Source: Chloroflexota bacterium (GTDB lineage: Bacteria; Chloroflexota; Anaerolineae; Anaerolineales; Villigracilaceae). From it: DNA of 7,040 nucleotides. The notes under the pieces were generated by a model. It was not told where the DNA came from, searched no databases, and worked only from the letters and a program-made list of their open reading frames with translations. The stretch spans positions 1 through 7,040 of the forward strand of contig JAKAMM010000089.1 of the NCBI GenBank assembly GCA_021812905.1, written 5' to 3'. Positions 1-5,194 of the stretch are shown piece by piece. The translations under genes were made by a program, and so were the position numbers. The first letter of the stretch is position 1. Each line of letters begins with the position of its first letter.

Positions 1-1197
1 TTCCGTGCCCGCGATCTTGGATGTGTAGCCCGAAACAAATTGATACAGCGCTTGATTCGGAGTCAGGTGCGCGATGGGCGGCATCACACCGGACGCATCA
101 CAGGTCAGGAAAATAATATTTTTCGGATGTCCGGCTTTTTTCTCAGGGACGGCATTATCAATAAACTCAAGCGGATACGATGCACGCGTATTTTCGGTCA
201 ACGTATCATCATCGAGATCAATGTAGCGCGTCACCGGATCGAACGTAACATTTTCCAGAATGGTGCCAAATCTTTTTGTGGTCGCGTAAATCTCCGGCTC
301 GGCGGCCGCGGACAGGCCGATGACTTTGGCGTAGCATCCGCCTTCAAAGTTGAAAACGCCGTCGTCGCTCCAGCCATGCTCATCGTCCCCGATCAGGCGG
401 CGTGTGGGATCCGCCGACAGCGTGGTCTTGCCCGTCCCGCTGAGTCCAAAAAAGAGCGCGACATCGTCCGCATCTTTTGGATTCACATTCGCCGAGCAGT
501 GCATCGAAAGCACACCTTCGAGCGGCAGAAGATAATTCAAGATCGTGAAGACCGATTTCTTGATCTCGCCTGCATACGCGCTGTTGCCAATGATGGCAAG
601 TTTCTTTTCAAACGAAAGGCAGATAAAAGTTTCGCTGGCTGTATTATCAATTGCAGGAATACCTTTGAACGACGGCATGGCAATAATCGTAAACTCAGGC
701 ACGAAGCGTTTATATTCTTCGAGCGATTGCGGCGTTAAAAACATATTGCGGACAAACATGCTGTGCCACGCCAGCTCGGTCACGATGCGAACGGGCAAGC
801 GGTATTTTTCGTCGGCGCCCGCGTACACATCCTGGACGTACACATCGCGTCCCTGTAAAAATCCCAACATGCGATCATACAGCGCGTCGAATTTTTCCGG
901 CGCAAACGGACGATTGTACACGCCCCACCAAACATGTCCTTCGCTTGAAACTTCGCGCACCACAAATTTATCCGTCGCCGCGCGCGCGGTGTGCTTGCCG
1001 GTGTTGACCACAAACGACCCGCCGACAGACGTTGCACCTTCACCGCGAAAGACGGCTTCCTCGTACAAAGCCTCAGATGTTAAATTCCAATAAGCCAAAC
1101 GCAAATTACCCACGCCCTGATTCGATAAGTTGTAATCCGCCTTGCGCGTTTGCGCGATAGATTCGGCTGGAGTTTTGATATTCAATAAGTTATTCAT
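1..1197 (-). CDS. pckA: ATP-dependent phosphoenolpyruvate carboxykinase (N-terminal 399 residues, truncated by window edge)
   Basis: Converts oxaloacetate plus ATP to phosphoenolpyruvate, CO2 and ADP, the cytosolic entry step of gluconeogenesis. I translated the minus strand from the ATG at 1197-1195; the frame stays open for 399 codons to the window edge. The family is usually about 530-540 residues, so roughly the last quarter lies outside. Visible motifs are the PEPCK P-loop GLSGTGKTT (251-259, Lys257), the metal-binding segment LIGDDEHGW (268-276, Asp271/Asp272), a Lys213-Lys214 pair and His233 at the places of the metal-site Lys and His of the Escherichia coli enzyme, and NFEGGCYAK followed by the TLTENTR and ASGVMPP stretches. 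The substrate-arginine loop reads TARAATDKF (70-78) instead of the usual TGRSPKDK, but Arg72 is kept. The start overlaps the aspC stop by 4 bases, with GGTGAGAG as a possible ribosome-binding site inside aspC, so translational coupling is likely. Family assignment is very secure. Confidence 0.97.
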   Translation of the reverse strand, partial: MNNLLNIKTPAESIAQTRKADYNLSNQGVGNLRLAYWNLTSEALYEEAVFRGEGATSVGGSFVVNTGKHTARAATDKFVVREVSSEGHVWWGVYNRPFAPEKFDALYDRMLGFLQGRDVYVQDVYAGADEKYRLPVRIVTELAWHSMFVRNMFLTPQSLEEYKRFVPEFTIIAMPSFKGIPAIDNTASETFICLSFEKKLAIIGNSAYAGEIKKSVFTILNYLLPLEGVLSMHCSANVNPKDADDVALFFGLSGTGKTTLSADPTRRLIGDDEHGWSDDGVFNFEGGCYAKVIGLSAAAEPEIYATTKRFGTILENVTFDPVTRYIDLDDDTLTENTRASYPLEFIDNAVPEKKAGHPKNIIFLTCDASGVMPPIAHLTPNQALYQFVSGYTSKIAGTE

Positions 1198-2411
1198 AGC
1201 CAGTCTCTCACCATCTTTTTATCGCCAATATAAATTTCATTCGGGCTAGAAGAATCGAGCGCCCACTTAATTCGCGCGATGCCCTCCGTCACGTCTTTCA
1301 CCGTTCCGCTGAACGACAAACGAATGTGTCCTTCCATGCCAAATTCTTTTCCCGGCACGGTCACGACCAGCGCTTTTTGCAAAAGGAATTTTGAAAGCTC
1401 GACTGAATTTCCATTAAAGGCGCGCAGGTCAGGCATGGCATAAAAAGTTCCATCCGGCGGGATGAGGCGCGCGCCGTTGAACGATTTCATTTCCTGCAAC
1501 AACACATCGCGATTATTTTGGATTTGCAATCTGATCGCCTCCACCACGGACTGCAAGCCGTTCAGCGCGCCCTCGGCCGCCGCCTGGCTGACGGGGCTGA
1601 CGCCCGACGTCATCTGCGCGGTGACGTTGGTCATCACGCGCACAAGCTGGCGCGGAGCCACCACCCATCCCACGCGGAAACCGGTCATGCCGTAAACTTT
1701 CGCCACGCCGTTGACCACGATCACATGCGTGTCTTCAACCTCGTTCTTCGTGAAGCGATACGCCGGAACTGCTTCTTTTTTGTCAAAGGTCAGTTTGTGA
1801 TAGATGTCATCACAAACCATGAAAATTCCTTTGCGTTCACAGAAACTCACCAGCTTCTCGATCAACTCCGGCGGATAAATTGCACCGGATGGATTGTTCG
1901 GACTGTTGACAATGATCGCCCGCGTGTATGAAGTCACGGCTTTCTCGATATCCTCGAAGTGCGGTGTGAATGTTCCATTTTCAGGAGTCACGATCACTGG
2001 TTTTCCCAAACACATCTTAATGATCTCAGGATACGAGACCCAATATGGAGCCAGCACGATCACTTCATCCTGTGGATTCAAAATGGAATAAAAAATATTG
2101 AAGAGCGATTGCTTGGCACCGTTGGTCACGATCACATTTTCGGGCGCAACCAGCCGGTCATAATTTTCTTCGGTGTAGCGGATGATCGCCTTCTTGAGTG
2201 AAGGCACGCCATCTGCTGGCGTATATTTCACTTCCCCGCTCGTCAACTTTGCCGCCGATGAAAGAATTGCGCTCATCGGCGTTTTATTTTTGGGTTCGCC
2301 GATTCCCAAATGGATCACCGCTTCCCCGCGCTCACGCAACAAACGCGCTTCTTCGTTCAACGCCAGGGTCGGTGACTCGGCGATTTCACTGGCAAGTTTG
2401 CTCAGCTTCAT
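1194..2411 (-). CDS. aspC: Pyridoxal-phosphate aminotransferase, class I-gamma, probably aspartate aminotransferase
   Basis: A 405-residue fold-type I aminotransferase that most likely interconverts aspartate and 2-oxoglutarate with oxaloacetate and glutamate in the cytosol. Seen in the sequence: phosphate-loop NGAKQS (97-102), the ring-stacking Trp124 in APYWVSY, NSPNNPSG (169-176), Asp201 and Tyr204 in DDIY, the Schiff-base Lys238 in VAKVYGMTGFRVGW with Arg246, and the substrate-carboxylate Arg364 in HIRLSFSG. The length is typical (about 385-400) with a short extra C-terminal tail after residue 388. The start is supported by AAAAGGAGA at 2426-2418, 6 bases from the ATG. Its stop overlaps the pckA start (ATGA), so the product oxaloacetate is the substrate of the next enzyme, which favours aspartate specificity. 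Prephenate or aromatic aminotransferase activity is known in this subgroup and cannot be excluded. Transcription probably starts upstream of a terminator-like hairpin at 2427-2464. Confidence 0.92.
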   Translation of the reverse strand: MKLSKLASEIAESPTLALNEEARLLRERGEAVIHLGIGEPKNKTPMSAILSSAAKLTSGEVKYTPADGVPSLKKAIIRYTEENYDRLVAPENVIVTNGAKQSLFNIFYSILNPQDEVIVLAPYWVSYPEIIKMCLGKPVIVTPENGTFTPHFEDIEKAVTSYTRAIIVNSPNNPSGAIYPPELIEKLVSFCERKGIFMVCDDIYHKLTFDKKEAVPAYRFTKNEVEDTHVIVVNGVAKVYGMTGFRVGWVVAPRQLVRVMTNVTAQMTSGVSPVSQAAAEGALNGLQSVVEAIRLQIQNNRDVLLQEMKSFNGARLIPPDGTFYAMPDLRAFNGNSVELSKFLLQKALVVTVPGKEFGMEGHIRLSFSGTVKDVTEGIARIKWALDSSSPNEIYIGDKKMVRDWL

Positions 2412-2426
2412 TCCGATTCTCCTTTT

Positions 2427-2464
2427 AGAAAAAATAAATCTGGTCAGGATGATCCTGACCAGAT
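2427..2464 (-). terminator. Intrinsic terminator or attenuator hairpin just before the aspC ribosome-binding site
   Basis: Positions 2438-2450 and 2452-2464 are perfect reverse complements (13-bp arms, one central base). As minus-strand RNA this folds into about a 12-bp stem with a UCA loop. It is directly followed on that strand by TTTATTTTTT (down to about 2428). This is the shape of a rho-independent terminator. The aspC Shine-Dalgarno begins a few bases further on, leaving no room for a promoter between hairpin and gene. aspC must therefore be transcribed through the structure, which suggests attenuation rather than a simple operon end. The perfect dyad could also serve as a protein-binding operator. 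Confidence 0.7.
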
Positions 2465-2476
2465 AACATTCACCAC

Positions 2477-2545
2477 TTACACAAACAGAACCGCATCAAC
2501 TTTCGCGGCAACGTTGACGGTGTTGATGTCAATCAAATTGCTCAC
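2477..2545 (-). CDS. Possible 22-residue leader ORF upstream of aspC (doubtful)
   Basis: A GTG at 2545-2543 opens a 22-codon frame ending in TAA at 2479-2477, between the fabD stop and the aspC terminator-like hairpin. The peptide starts (M/V)SNLIDINTVN and ends in VLFV. The GTG lies 7 bases after the TATAAT at 2557-2552, about where transcription should begin, so it would be read from a leaderless mRNA. No ribosome-binding site is visible. The position between promoter and terminator hairpin is that of an attenuation leader peptide. However, I see no run of one amino acid matching aspartate or PEP metabolism beyond scattered Asp, Asn and Val codons. It may be non-coding. Confidence 0.22.
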   Translation of the reverse strand: MSNLIDINTVNVAAKVDAVLFV

Positions 2546-2551
2546 GCCGTG

Positions 2552-2580
2552 ATTATACTCGTTATTCCAGCGCAGAAAAA
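2552..2580 (-). promoter_or_regulatory. Predicted promoter for the aspC-pckA transcript
   Basis: On the minus strand a perfect TATAAT occupies 2557-2552, just after the fabD stop (TAA, 2564-2562). The -35 at 17-base spacing is weak (TTTTTC, 2580-2575), so the call rests on the -10 alone. The box sits in the extended context AGTATAATCACG, which recurs exactly upstream of secD. Predicted transcription start is near 2545, about 135 bases upstream of the aspC ATG. Confidence 0.5.
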
Positions 2581-3503
2581 TCGGCGGGATTACCTAGCGG
2601 GAAGCCCGCCGTCGAAGAATCAATGCGGCGGATCAGCCCGATGAGAACGCTACCGCTTCCCACCTCGACGAAGGACCGCATCCCGTTTCCGATCATTTTC
2701 TGCACTAACTCCGTCCAGCGCACGCGCGATTGCATCTGCGCCTTGATGTCGGCGCGCAATTCGTCCGCGGTTGTCATGACTTTCGCGTGGACATTTCCAA
2801 ACACCGGAATCAATGGGGCACTTATGACTGCCGCGTCAACTGCGGCATTCCATTCCGCTTGAATGGAATCCATCAATTGAGAATGCGCCGCAATCGAAAC
2901 GGCCAGCGGCAAAGCGCGTTTTGCTCCGGCAGTTTTTGCGCCAGCCATCGCACGTTCGACGGCAGCCTTCGCACCGGAGATGACAACCTGTCCTGGACAA
3001 TTATCGTTTGCAACTTGAACAGACTCGCCTTCCTTACTGGCCTCCGCGCAGACTTTTTCGAGCGCGGGAATATCGAGATTCAAAATAGCGGCCATGCTGC
3101 CGGGATTCTTCTCGCCAGCCTTTTTCATCAACTCGCCGCGCGTGCGAACCAGTCGCAGGCCATCGAAAAAAGATAAGGCTCCAGACGTGGCCAGAGCCGA
3201 CAACTCGCCGAGGGAATGTCCGGCCAGCGCGACCGGTTTGAGGTCCAGGAAAAGATGCGTGAAGACTCGCTGAGCCGCGAGAGAATGCACATACAGCGCG
3301 GGCTGGGTGTTGAGCGTGTCGTTCAAATCTGTATCCGGCCCATCCCACATGATTTTGGATAAAGCAAAGCCAAGAAGAGAGTCGGCTTCTTCAAATGTCT
3401 GCTTTGCAATTGGAAATTGCGCGGCGAGATCGCGCCCCATACCCACAGTTTGTGAGCCTTGCCCGGGAAATACAAAAGCGGTCGTTTTGGAATCAAGTTT
3501 CAT
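2562..3503 (-). CDS. fabD: Malonyl-CoA:acyl-carrier-protein transacylase
   Basis: Transfers malonyl from CoA to acyl carrier protein, supplying extender units for fatty-acid synthesis in the cytosol. The 313-residue length is normal. Visible motifs: FPGQGSQ (12-18), the nucleophile elbow GHSLGE (95-100, Ser97), Arg122 in RTRGELM (substrate carboxylate), catalytic His207 in AAHSQLM, the NDNCPGQVVISG segment (166-177) and the C-terminal VGSGSVLIGLIRR (281-293). The family usually has a Pro-Phe/Leu before the catalytic His; here it is Ala-Ala, a mild deviation. The start has GAGGTG about 6 bases upstream. It lies downstream of rpmF on the same strand but is separated from it by a terminator and has its own predicted promoter. 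Identification is secure. Confidence 0.96.
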   Translation of the reverse strand: MKLDSKTTAFVFPGQGSQTVGMGRDLAAQFPIAKQTFEEADSLLGFALSKIMWDGPDTDLNDTLNTQPALYVHSLAAQRVFTHLFLDLKPVALAGHSLGELSALATSGALSFFDGLRLVRTRGELMKKAGEKNPGSMAAILNLDIPALEKVCAEASKEGESVQVANDNCPGQVVISGAKAAVERAMAGAKTAGAKRALPLAVSIAAHSQLMDSIQAEWNAAVDAAVISAPLIPVFGNVHAKVMTTADELRADIKAQMQSRVRWTELVQKMIGNGMRSFVEVGSGSVLIGLIRRIDSSTAGFPLGNPADFSALE

Positions 3504-3520
3504 AGAACACCTCAGAAATC

Positions 3521-3554
3521 AACCTTGCGAAGGCATAAAAACCTTCGCAAGGTT
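3521..3554. repeat. Perfect 13-bp inverted repeat around the fabD -10 box (operator candidate)
   Basis: AACCTTGCGAAGG at 3521-3533 and its exact reverse complement at 3542-3554 flank an 8-base spacer. The spacer contains the predicted fabD -10 hexamer, and the distal arm lies in the -10/-35 spacer. Neither side is followed by a convincing T-run, so it is a poor terminator. A dimeric repressor bound here would block the promoter, which is known for regulators of fatty-acid synthesis genes such as FapR and FabR, though the sequence is not their site. It might instead be one copy of a dispersed intergenic palindrome. Confidence 0.6.
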
Positions 3555-3563
3555 CTTTGACAA
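3535..3563 (-). promoter_or_regulatory. fabD: Predicted fabD promoter
   Basis: On the minus strand TTGTCA (3563-3558, 5 of 6 to consensus) is followed after exactly 17 bases by TTTTAT (3540-3535, 4 of 6). Transcription would start near 3528, giving a leader of about 25 bases that contains the GAGGTG ribosome-binding site. Confidence 0.5.
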
Positions 3564-3600
3564 AATAAACACAAACGAGCCGTGTTCGTCACGGCTCGTT
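3561..3600 (-). terminator. Rho-independent terminator of rpmF
   Basis: An 11-bp perfect stem (3574-3584 with 3590-3600) closes a 5-base loop five bases beyond the rpmF stop. On the minus strand it is followed by the T-rich tail TGTGTTTATTTTG. It separates rpmF from fabD. Confidence 0.8.
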
Positions 3601-3605
3601 GCAAA

Positions 3606-3806
3606 TTACTCAGGGTTTTGCTTTTCTTTCTTGATCTCGATCACTTCGCGGCCCATGTACTGCCCGCAGTTCGGGCAGACCGTGTGCGGAAGTCGCATCG
3701 AGCCGCAATTAGCGCAAGCCACAAGATTGCGCCCTTGCAAAGCATCATGGGCGCGACGGCGATCGCGGCGGCCCTTGGAATGTTTGCGCTTGGGATGTGG
3801 TGTCAT
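3606..3806 (-). CDS. rpmF: 50S ribosomal protein L32, zinc-ribbon (four-cysteine) type
   Basis: A 66-residue basic protein of the large ribosomal subunit. The N-terminus MTPHPKRKHSKGRRDRRRAH matches the conserved L32 start, followed by CANC (31-34) and CPNC (44-47), the paired cysteines of a zinc ribbon. Paralogues lacking these cysteines are used under zinc starvation; this is the zinc-binding form. I chose the ATG at 3806-3804 because AAGGAGA lies a few bases upstream and because L32 proteins begin right at this motif. An in-frame ATG at 3839 would add 11 residues, but it has no ribosome-binding site and sits in the loop of a hairpin. The gene has its own promoter and terminator. Its neighbour fabD recalls the rpmF-plsX-fabHDG order, here without plsX and fabH in between. 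Confidence 0.96.
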   Translation of the reverse strand: MTPHPKRKHSKGRRDRRRAHDALQGRNLVACANCGSMRLPHTVCPNCGQYMGREVIEIKKEKQNPE

Positions 3807-3811
3807 GACTT

Positions 3812-3818
3812 TCTCCTT
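3812..3818 (-). promoter_or_regulatory. rpmF: rpmF ribosome-binding site that fixes the start
   Basis: AAGGAGA on the minus strand, 5 bases before the ATG at 3806, supports the short (66-residue) L32 over the 77-residue reading. Confidence 0.8.
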
Positions 3819-3828
3819 TACATACATC

Positions 3829-3848
3829 GGACGGGCCATTGCCCGTCC
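3829..3848 (-). promoter_or_regulatory. Hairpin in the rpmF 5' leader
   Basis: GGACGGGC (3829-3836) pairs with GCCCGTCC (3841-3848) across a 4-base loop, a stable GC-rich stem. It lies between the predicted transcription start (about 3867) and the ribosome-binding site. No T-run follows, so it is not a terminator. Ribosomal-protein leaders often carry autoregulatory RNA structures; whether this is one is inference. Confidence 0.5.
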
Positions 3849-3873
3849 ATACGATTTCTAATCAAGCGGGCAG

Positions 3874-3902
3874 ATTATACGTGTATCAGGCAGTGACGTC
3901 AA
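3874..3902 (-). promoter_or_regulatory. rpmF: Strong predicted sigma-70-type promoter of rpmF
   Basis: On the minus strand TTGACG (3902-3897, 5 of 6), a 17-base spacer and a perfect TATAAT (3879-3874). This is the best promoter in the window, as expected for a ribosomal protein gene. Its -35 overlaps that of the divergent phosphatase promoter. Confidence 0.8.
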
Positions 3903-3921
3903 GCCCGAAACGTTGTAGAAT
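3893..3921 (+). promoter_or_regulatory. Predicted promoter of the phosphatase gene, giving a leaderless mRNA
   Basis: GTGACG (3893-3898, 4 of 6), a 17-base spacer and TAGAAT (3916-3921, 5 of 6). The ATG at 3929 is 7 bases after the -10, at the expected transcription start, and no ribosome-binding site precedes it. Confidence 0.5.
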
Positions 3922-3928
3922 CAATAAC

Positions 3929-4633
3929 ATGGAAGTGCAGATCGCGGTTGCCAAGATCAACAAATATGCCATCTCCGAAAGCGGCGACACCCTGGAAGTA
4001 GTCGAACGTCCGAACGGCGGGCTTTCGGTTGTGTTGGCTGACGGACAAACTTCGGGACGCGGTGCGAAAGCTGTTTCGATGATGGTTGTCCGTAAAGTGA
4101 TCGGCCTGCTGGCTGAAGGTGTGCGCGATGGCGCCGCGGCGCGCGCCGCGTCAGATGCGCTTTACACCGACAAACAAGGCAAGGTGATCTGCACACTCAA
4201 CATTGCTTCGGTGGACTTGCACAGCGGTACGATCGTCCTGACGCGCAACAATCCTGCACCGATTTTTATCTCGCGCGGCAATCAGATCGATTGTCTCAGC
4301 GCCGAAAGCGTTCCGCTTGGCGCATCGCGTGATGTGCGCCCAGTCATCACAGAGATCGAACTCGAAGCCGGACTGACCATTGTCATTTACACCGACGGTT
4401 TAACTCATGCAGGCGAAAGGCGCGGCCAGCCGATGGATGTCTGTGAGACGATCCGCTCTTTGCAGGAAGAACAGGATCCGACGCCACAAGAACTGGCTGA
4501 CGAATTACTTGCCTATGCGGTCAAACTGGACGATGAGCGGCCAGCCGACGACATCAGTGTTCTCGTCCTGAAAGTTTCCGCGCGCCGCGGCGACGATGTG
4601 CGCCGCATGTCTGTTCGCCTGCCGATTTCTTGA
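3929..4633 (+). CDS. Stand-alone SpoIIE/RsbU/RsbX-type PP2C serine phosphatase
   Basis: A 234-residue protein consisting only of a SpoIIE-type PP2C domain. In known members this Mn/Mg-dependent domain dephosphorylates anti-sigma-factor antagonists (SpoIIAA, RsbV, RsbS). Motifs: metal-binding Asp38-Gly39 in LADGQTSGRGAKAVS, RNNPAPIF (106-113, where relatives have a NAGHNPP-like segment), the PLG turn (129-131), Asp156-Gly157 in IYTDGLTHAG, and Asp207-Asp208 in PADDISVLVL. There is no sensor, membrane or kinase domain, so it resembles RsbX more than RsbU. I start at the ATG at 3929 because homology-like sequence begins there and a -10 lies 7 bases upstream. The open frame extends to a TTG at 3839, but those 30 residues cross the promoter region. 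No anti-sigma kinase or STAS antagonist is visible nearby, so the substrate is unknown. Confidence 0.88.
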   Translation: MEVQIAVAKINKYAISESGDTLEVVERPNGGLSVVLADGQTSGRGAKAVSMMVVRKVIGLLAEGVRDGAAARAASDALYTDKQGKVICTLNIASVDLHSGTIVLTRNNPAPIFISRGNQIDCLSAESVPLGASRDVRPVITEIELEAGLTIVIYTDGLTHAGERRGQPMDVCETIRSLQEEQDPTPQELADELLAYAVKLDDERPADDISVLVLKVSARRGDDVRRMSVRLPIS

Positions 4634-4723
4634 TATGAGAAAATCCAATTGGGTTGGGCTGAGCATTTGAGATTTCGAGTCGTCGAAAAATTGTATTATG
4701 AAATGAAGGAGCAGGTTATTGAC

Positions 4724-4831
4724 ATGGAACAGAGATGCCCAACGGACAGCGTGATAATCGACAACGGAGAAGTGCTGGCCATACACGGTGATCTGCAGCA
4801 ACTTGGCAATTTGATGTACGATAATGGATGA
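4724..4831 (+). CDS. Doubtful small ORF upstream of and overlapping the P-loop gene
   Basis: I do not recognise this product. From the ATG at 4724 it encodes 35 residues (MEQRCPTDSVIIDNGEVLAI..., ending MYDNG). AAGGAG at 4706-4711 could serve it, though at a long 12-base spacing. The same frame is open back to a TTG at 4649 (60 residues), with another ATG at 4703. It ends in the sequence ATGGATGA, overlapping the start of the next gene by 8 bases. The P-loop gene has no ribosome-binding site of its own, so coupled translation from this ORF would explain its expression. This overlap is the main argument that it is real. The predicted pattern is a beta hairpin then a short helix. It could be non-coding leader. 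Confidence 0.35.
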   Translation: MEQRCPTDSVIIDNGEVLAIHGDLQQLGNLMYDNG

Positions 4832-5189
4832 GCCTGGAAGTAAACGATTTCTGATCGGCATTGTCGGCCCATGCGGCGCCGGTAAATCAACGCTCATTGC
4901 GGGGTTGAAAAGCATCGGTTTTCAATGCCGACACATCGCGCAGGAACACTCCTACGTCCCGGCCATGTGGCAAAAAATCACCAATCCTGATGTTCTGATT
5001 TTTCTAAACGCATCATTTGAAGTATCCACCCGCCGCCGAAAACTTAACTGGACAGAGGCCGATTACGATGAACAACAACGCCGTCTTAGCCATGCCCATC
5101 AACATGCCGACTTGCTCATCGAAACAGATGCCCTCACCACAGACAAAGTCCTGGAAAATGTGCTCGAATTCCTGAAACACAAAAACTAA
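4824..5189 (+). CDS. Small P-loop ATPase / nucleotide-kinase-like protein of unknown function
   Basis: A 121-residue protein with a textbook Walker A motif, GPCGAGKST (15-23), preceded by the beta strand FLIGIV. A second strand VLIFLNA (57-63) follows. The Arg/Lys-rich segment RRRKLNWTEADYDEQQRRL (70-88) resembles the lid of small nucleoside or adenylate-type kinases. HADLLIETD (94-102) would be the last core strand, ahead of a helix with DKVLENVLEFL. No clear Walker B aspartate is visible; the protein is shorter than typical kinases of this fold (about 170-220), yet shows no sign of breakage. The in-frame upstream stop (TGA at 4812) fixes the start at 4824 or later. Function and substrate are unknown; phosphatase and secDF neighbours give no firm hint. 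Confidence 0.8.
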   Translation: MDEPGSKRFLIGIVGPCGAGKSTLIAGLKSIGFQCRHIAQEHSYVPAMWQKITNPDVLIFLNASFEVSTRRRKLNWTEADYDEQQRRLSHAHQHADLLIETDALTTDKVLENVLEFLKHKN

Positions 5190-5194
5190 TCCAA

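Noticed and set aside
40..738. Plus-strand ORF of 232 codons, plus overlapping ORF 545-1093
   Set aside because: Antisense to pckA, whose translation is continuous and motif-complete; these products have no recognisable features.
1518..2466. Several plus-strand ORFs of 65-137 codons
   Set aside because: Shadows of aspC; low-complexity composition and no ribosome-binding sites.
2730..3176. Plus-strand 148-codon ORF and minus-strand 104-codon ORF (3034-3348)
   Set aside because: Out-of-frame readings of fabD, which has full-length catalytic motifs.
3807..3839. N-terminal extension of L32 from the ATG at 3839
   Set aside because: No ribosome-binding site; the conserved L32 start and a strong AAGGAGA favour 3806.
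3307..3861. Plus-strand ORFs of 184 and 104 codons opposite fabD start and rpmF
   Set aside because: They cross two hairpins and two promoters and are antisense to L32.
3839..3928. 30-residue extension of the phosphatase from TTG at 3839
   Set aside because: It would cover the divergent promoter region and lacks a ribosome-binding site.
4673..4688. TTTCGA / TCGAAA inverted repeat with 4-base spacer
   Set aside because: Only 6 bp, AT-rich and expected by chance; no nearby element gives it a role.
4505..4915. Minus-strand ORF of 136 codons
   Set aside because: Spans antisense of three different plus-strand reading frames; no motif and no promoter or ribosome-binding site seen.
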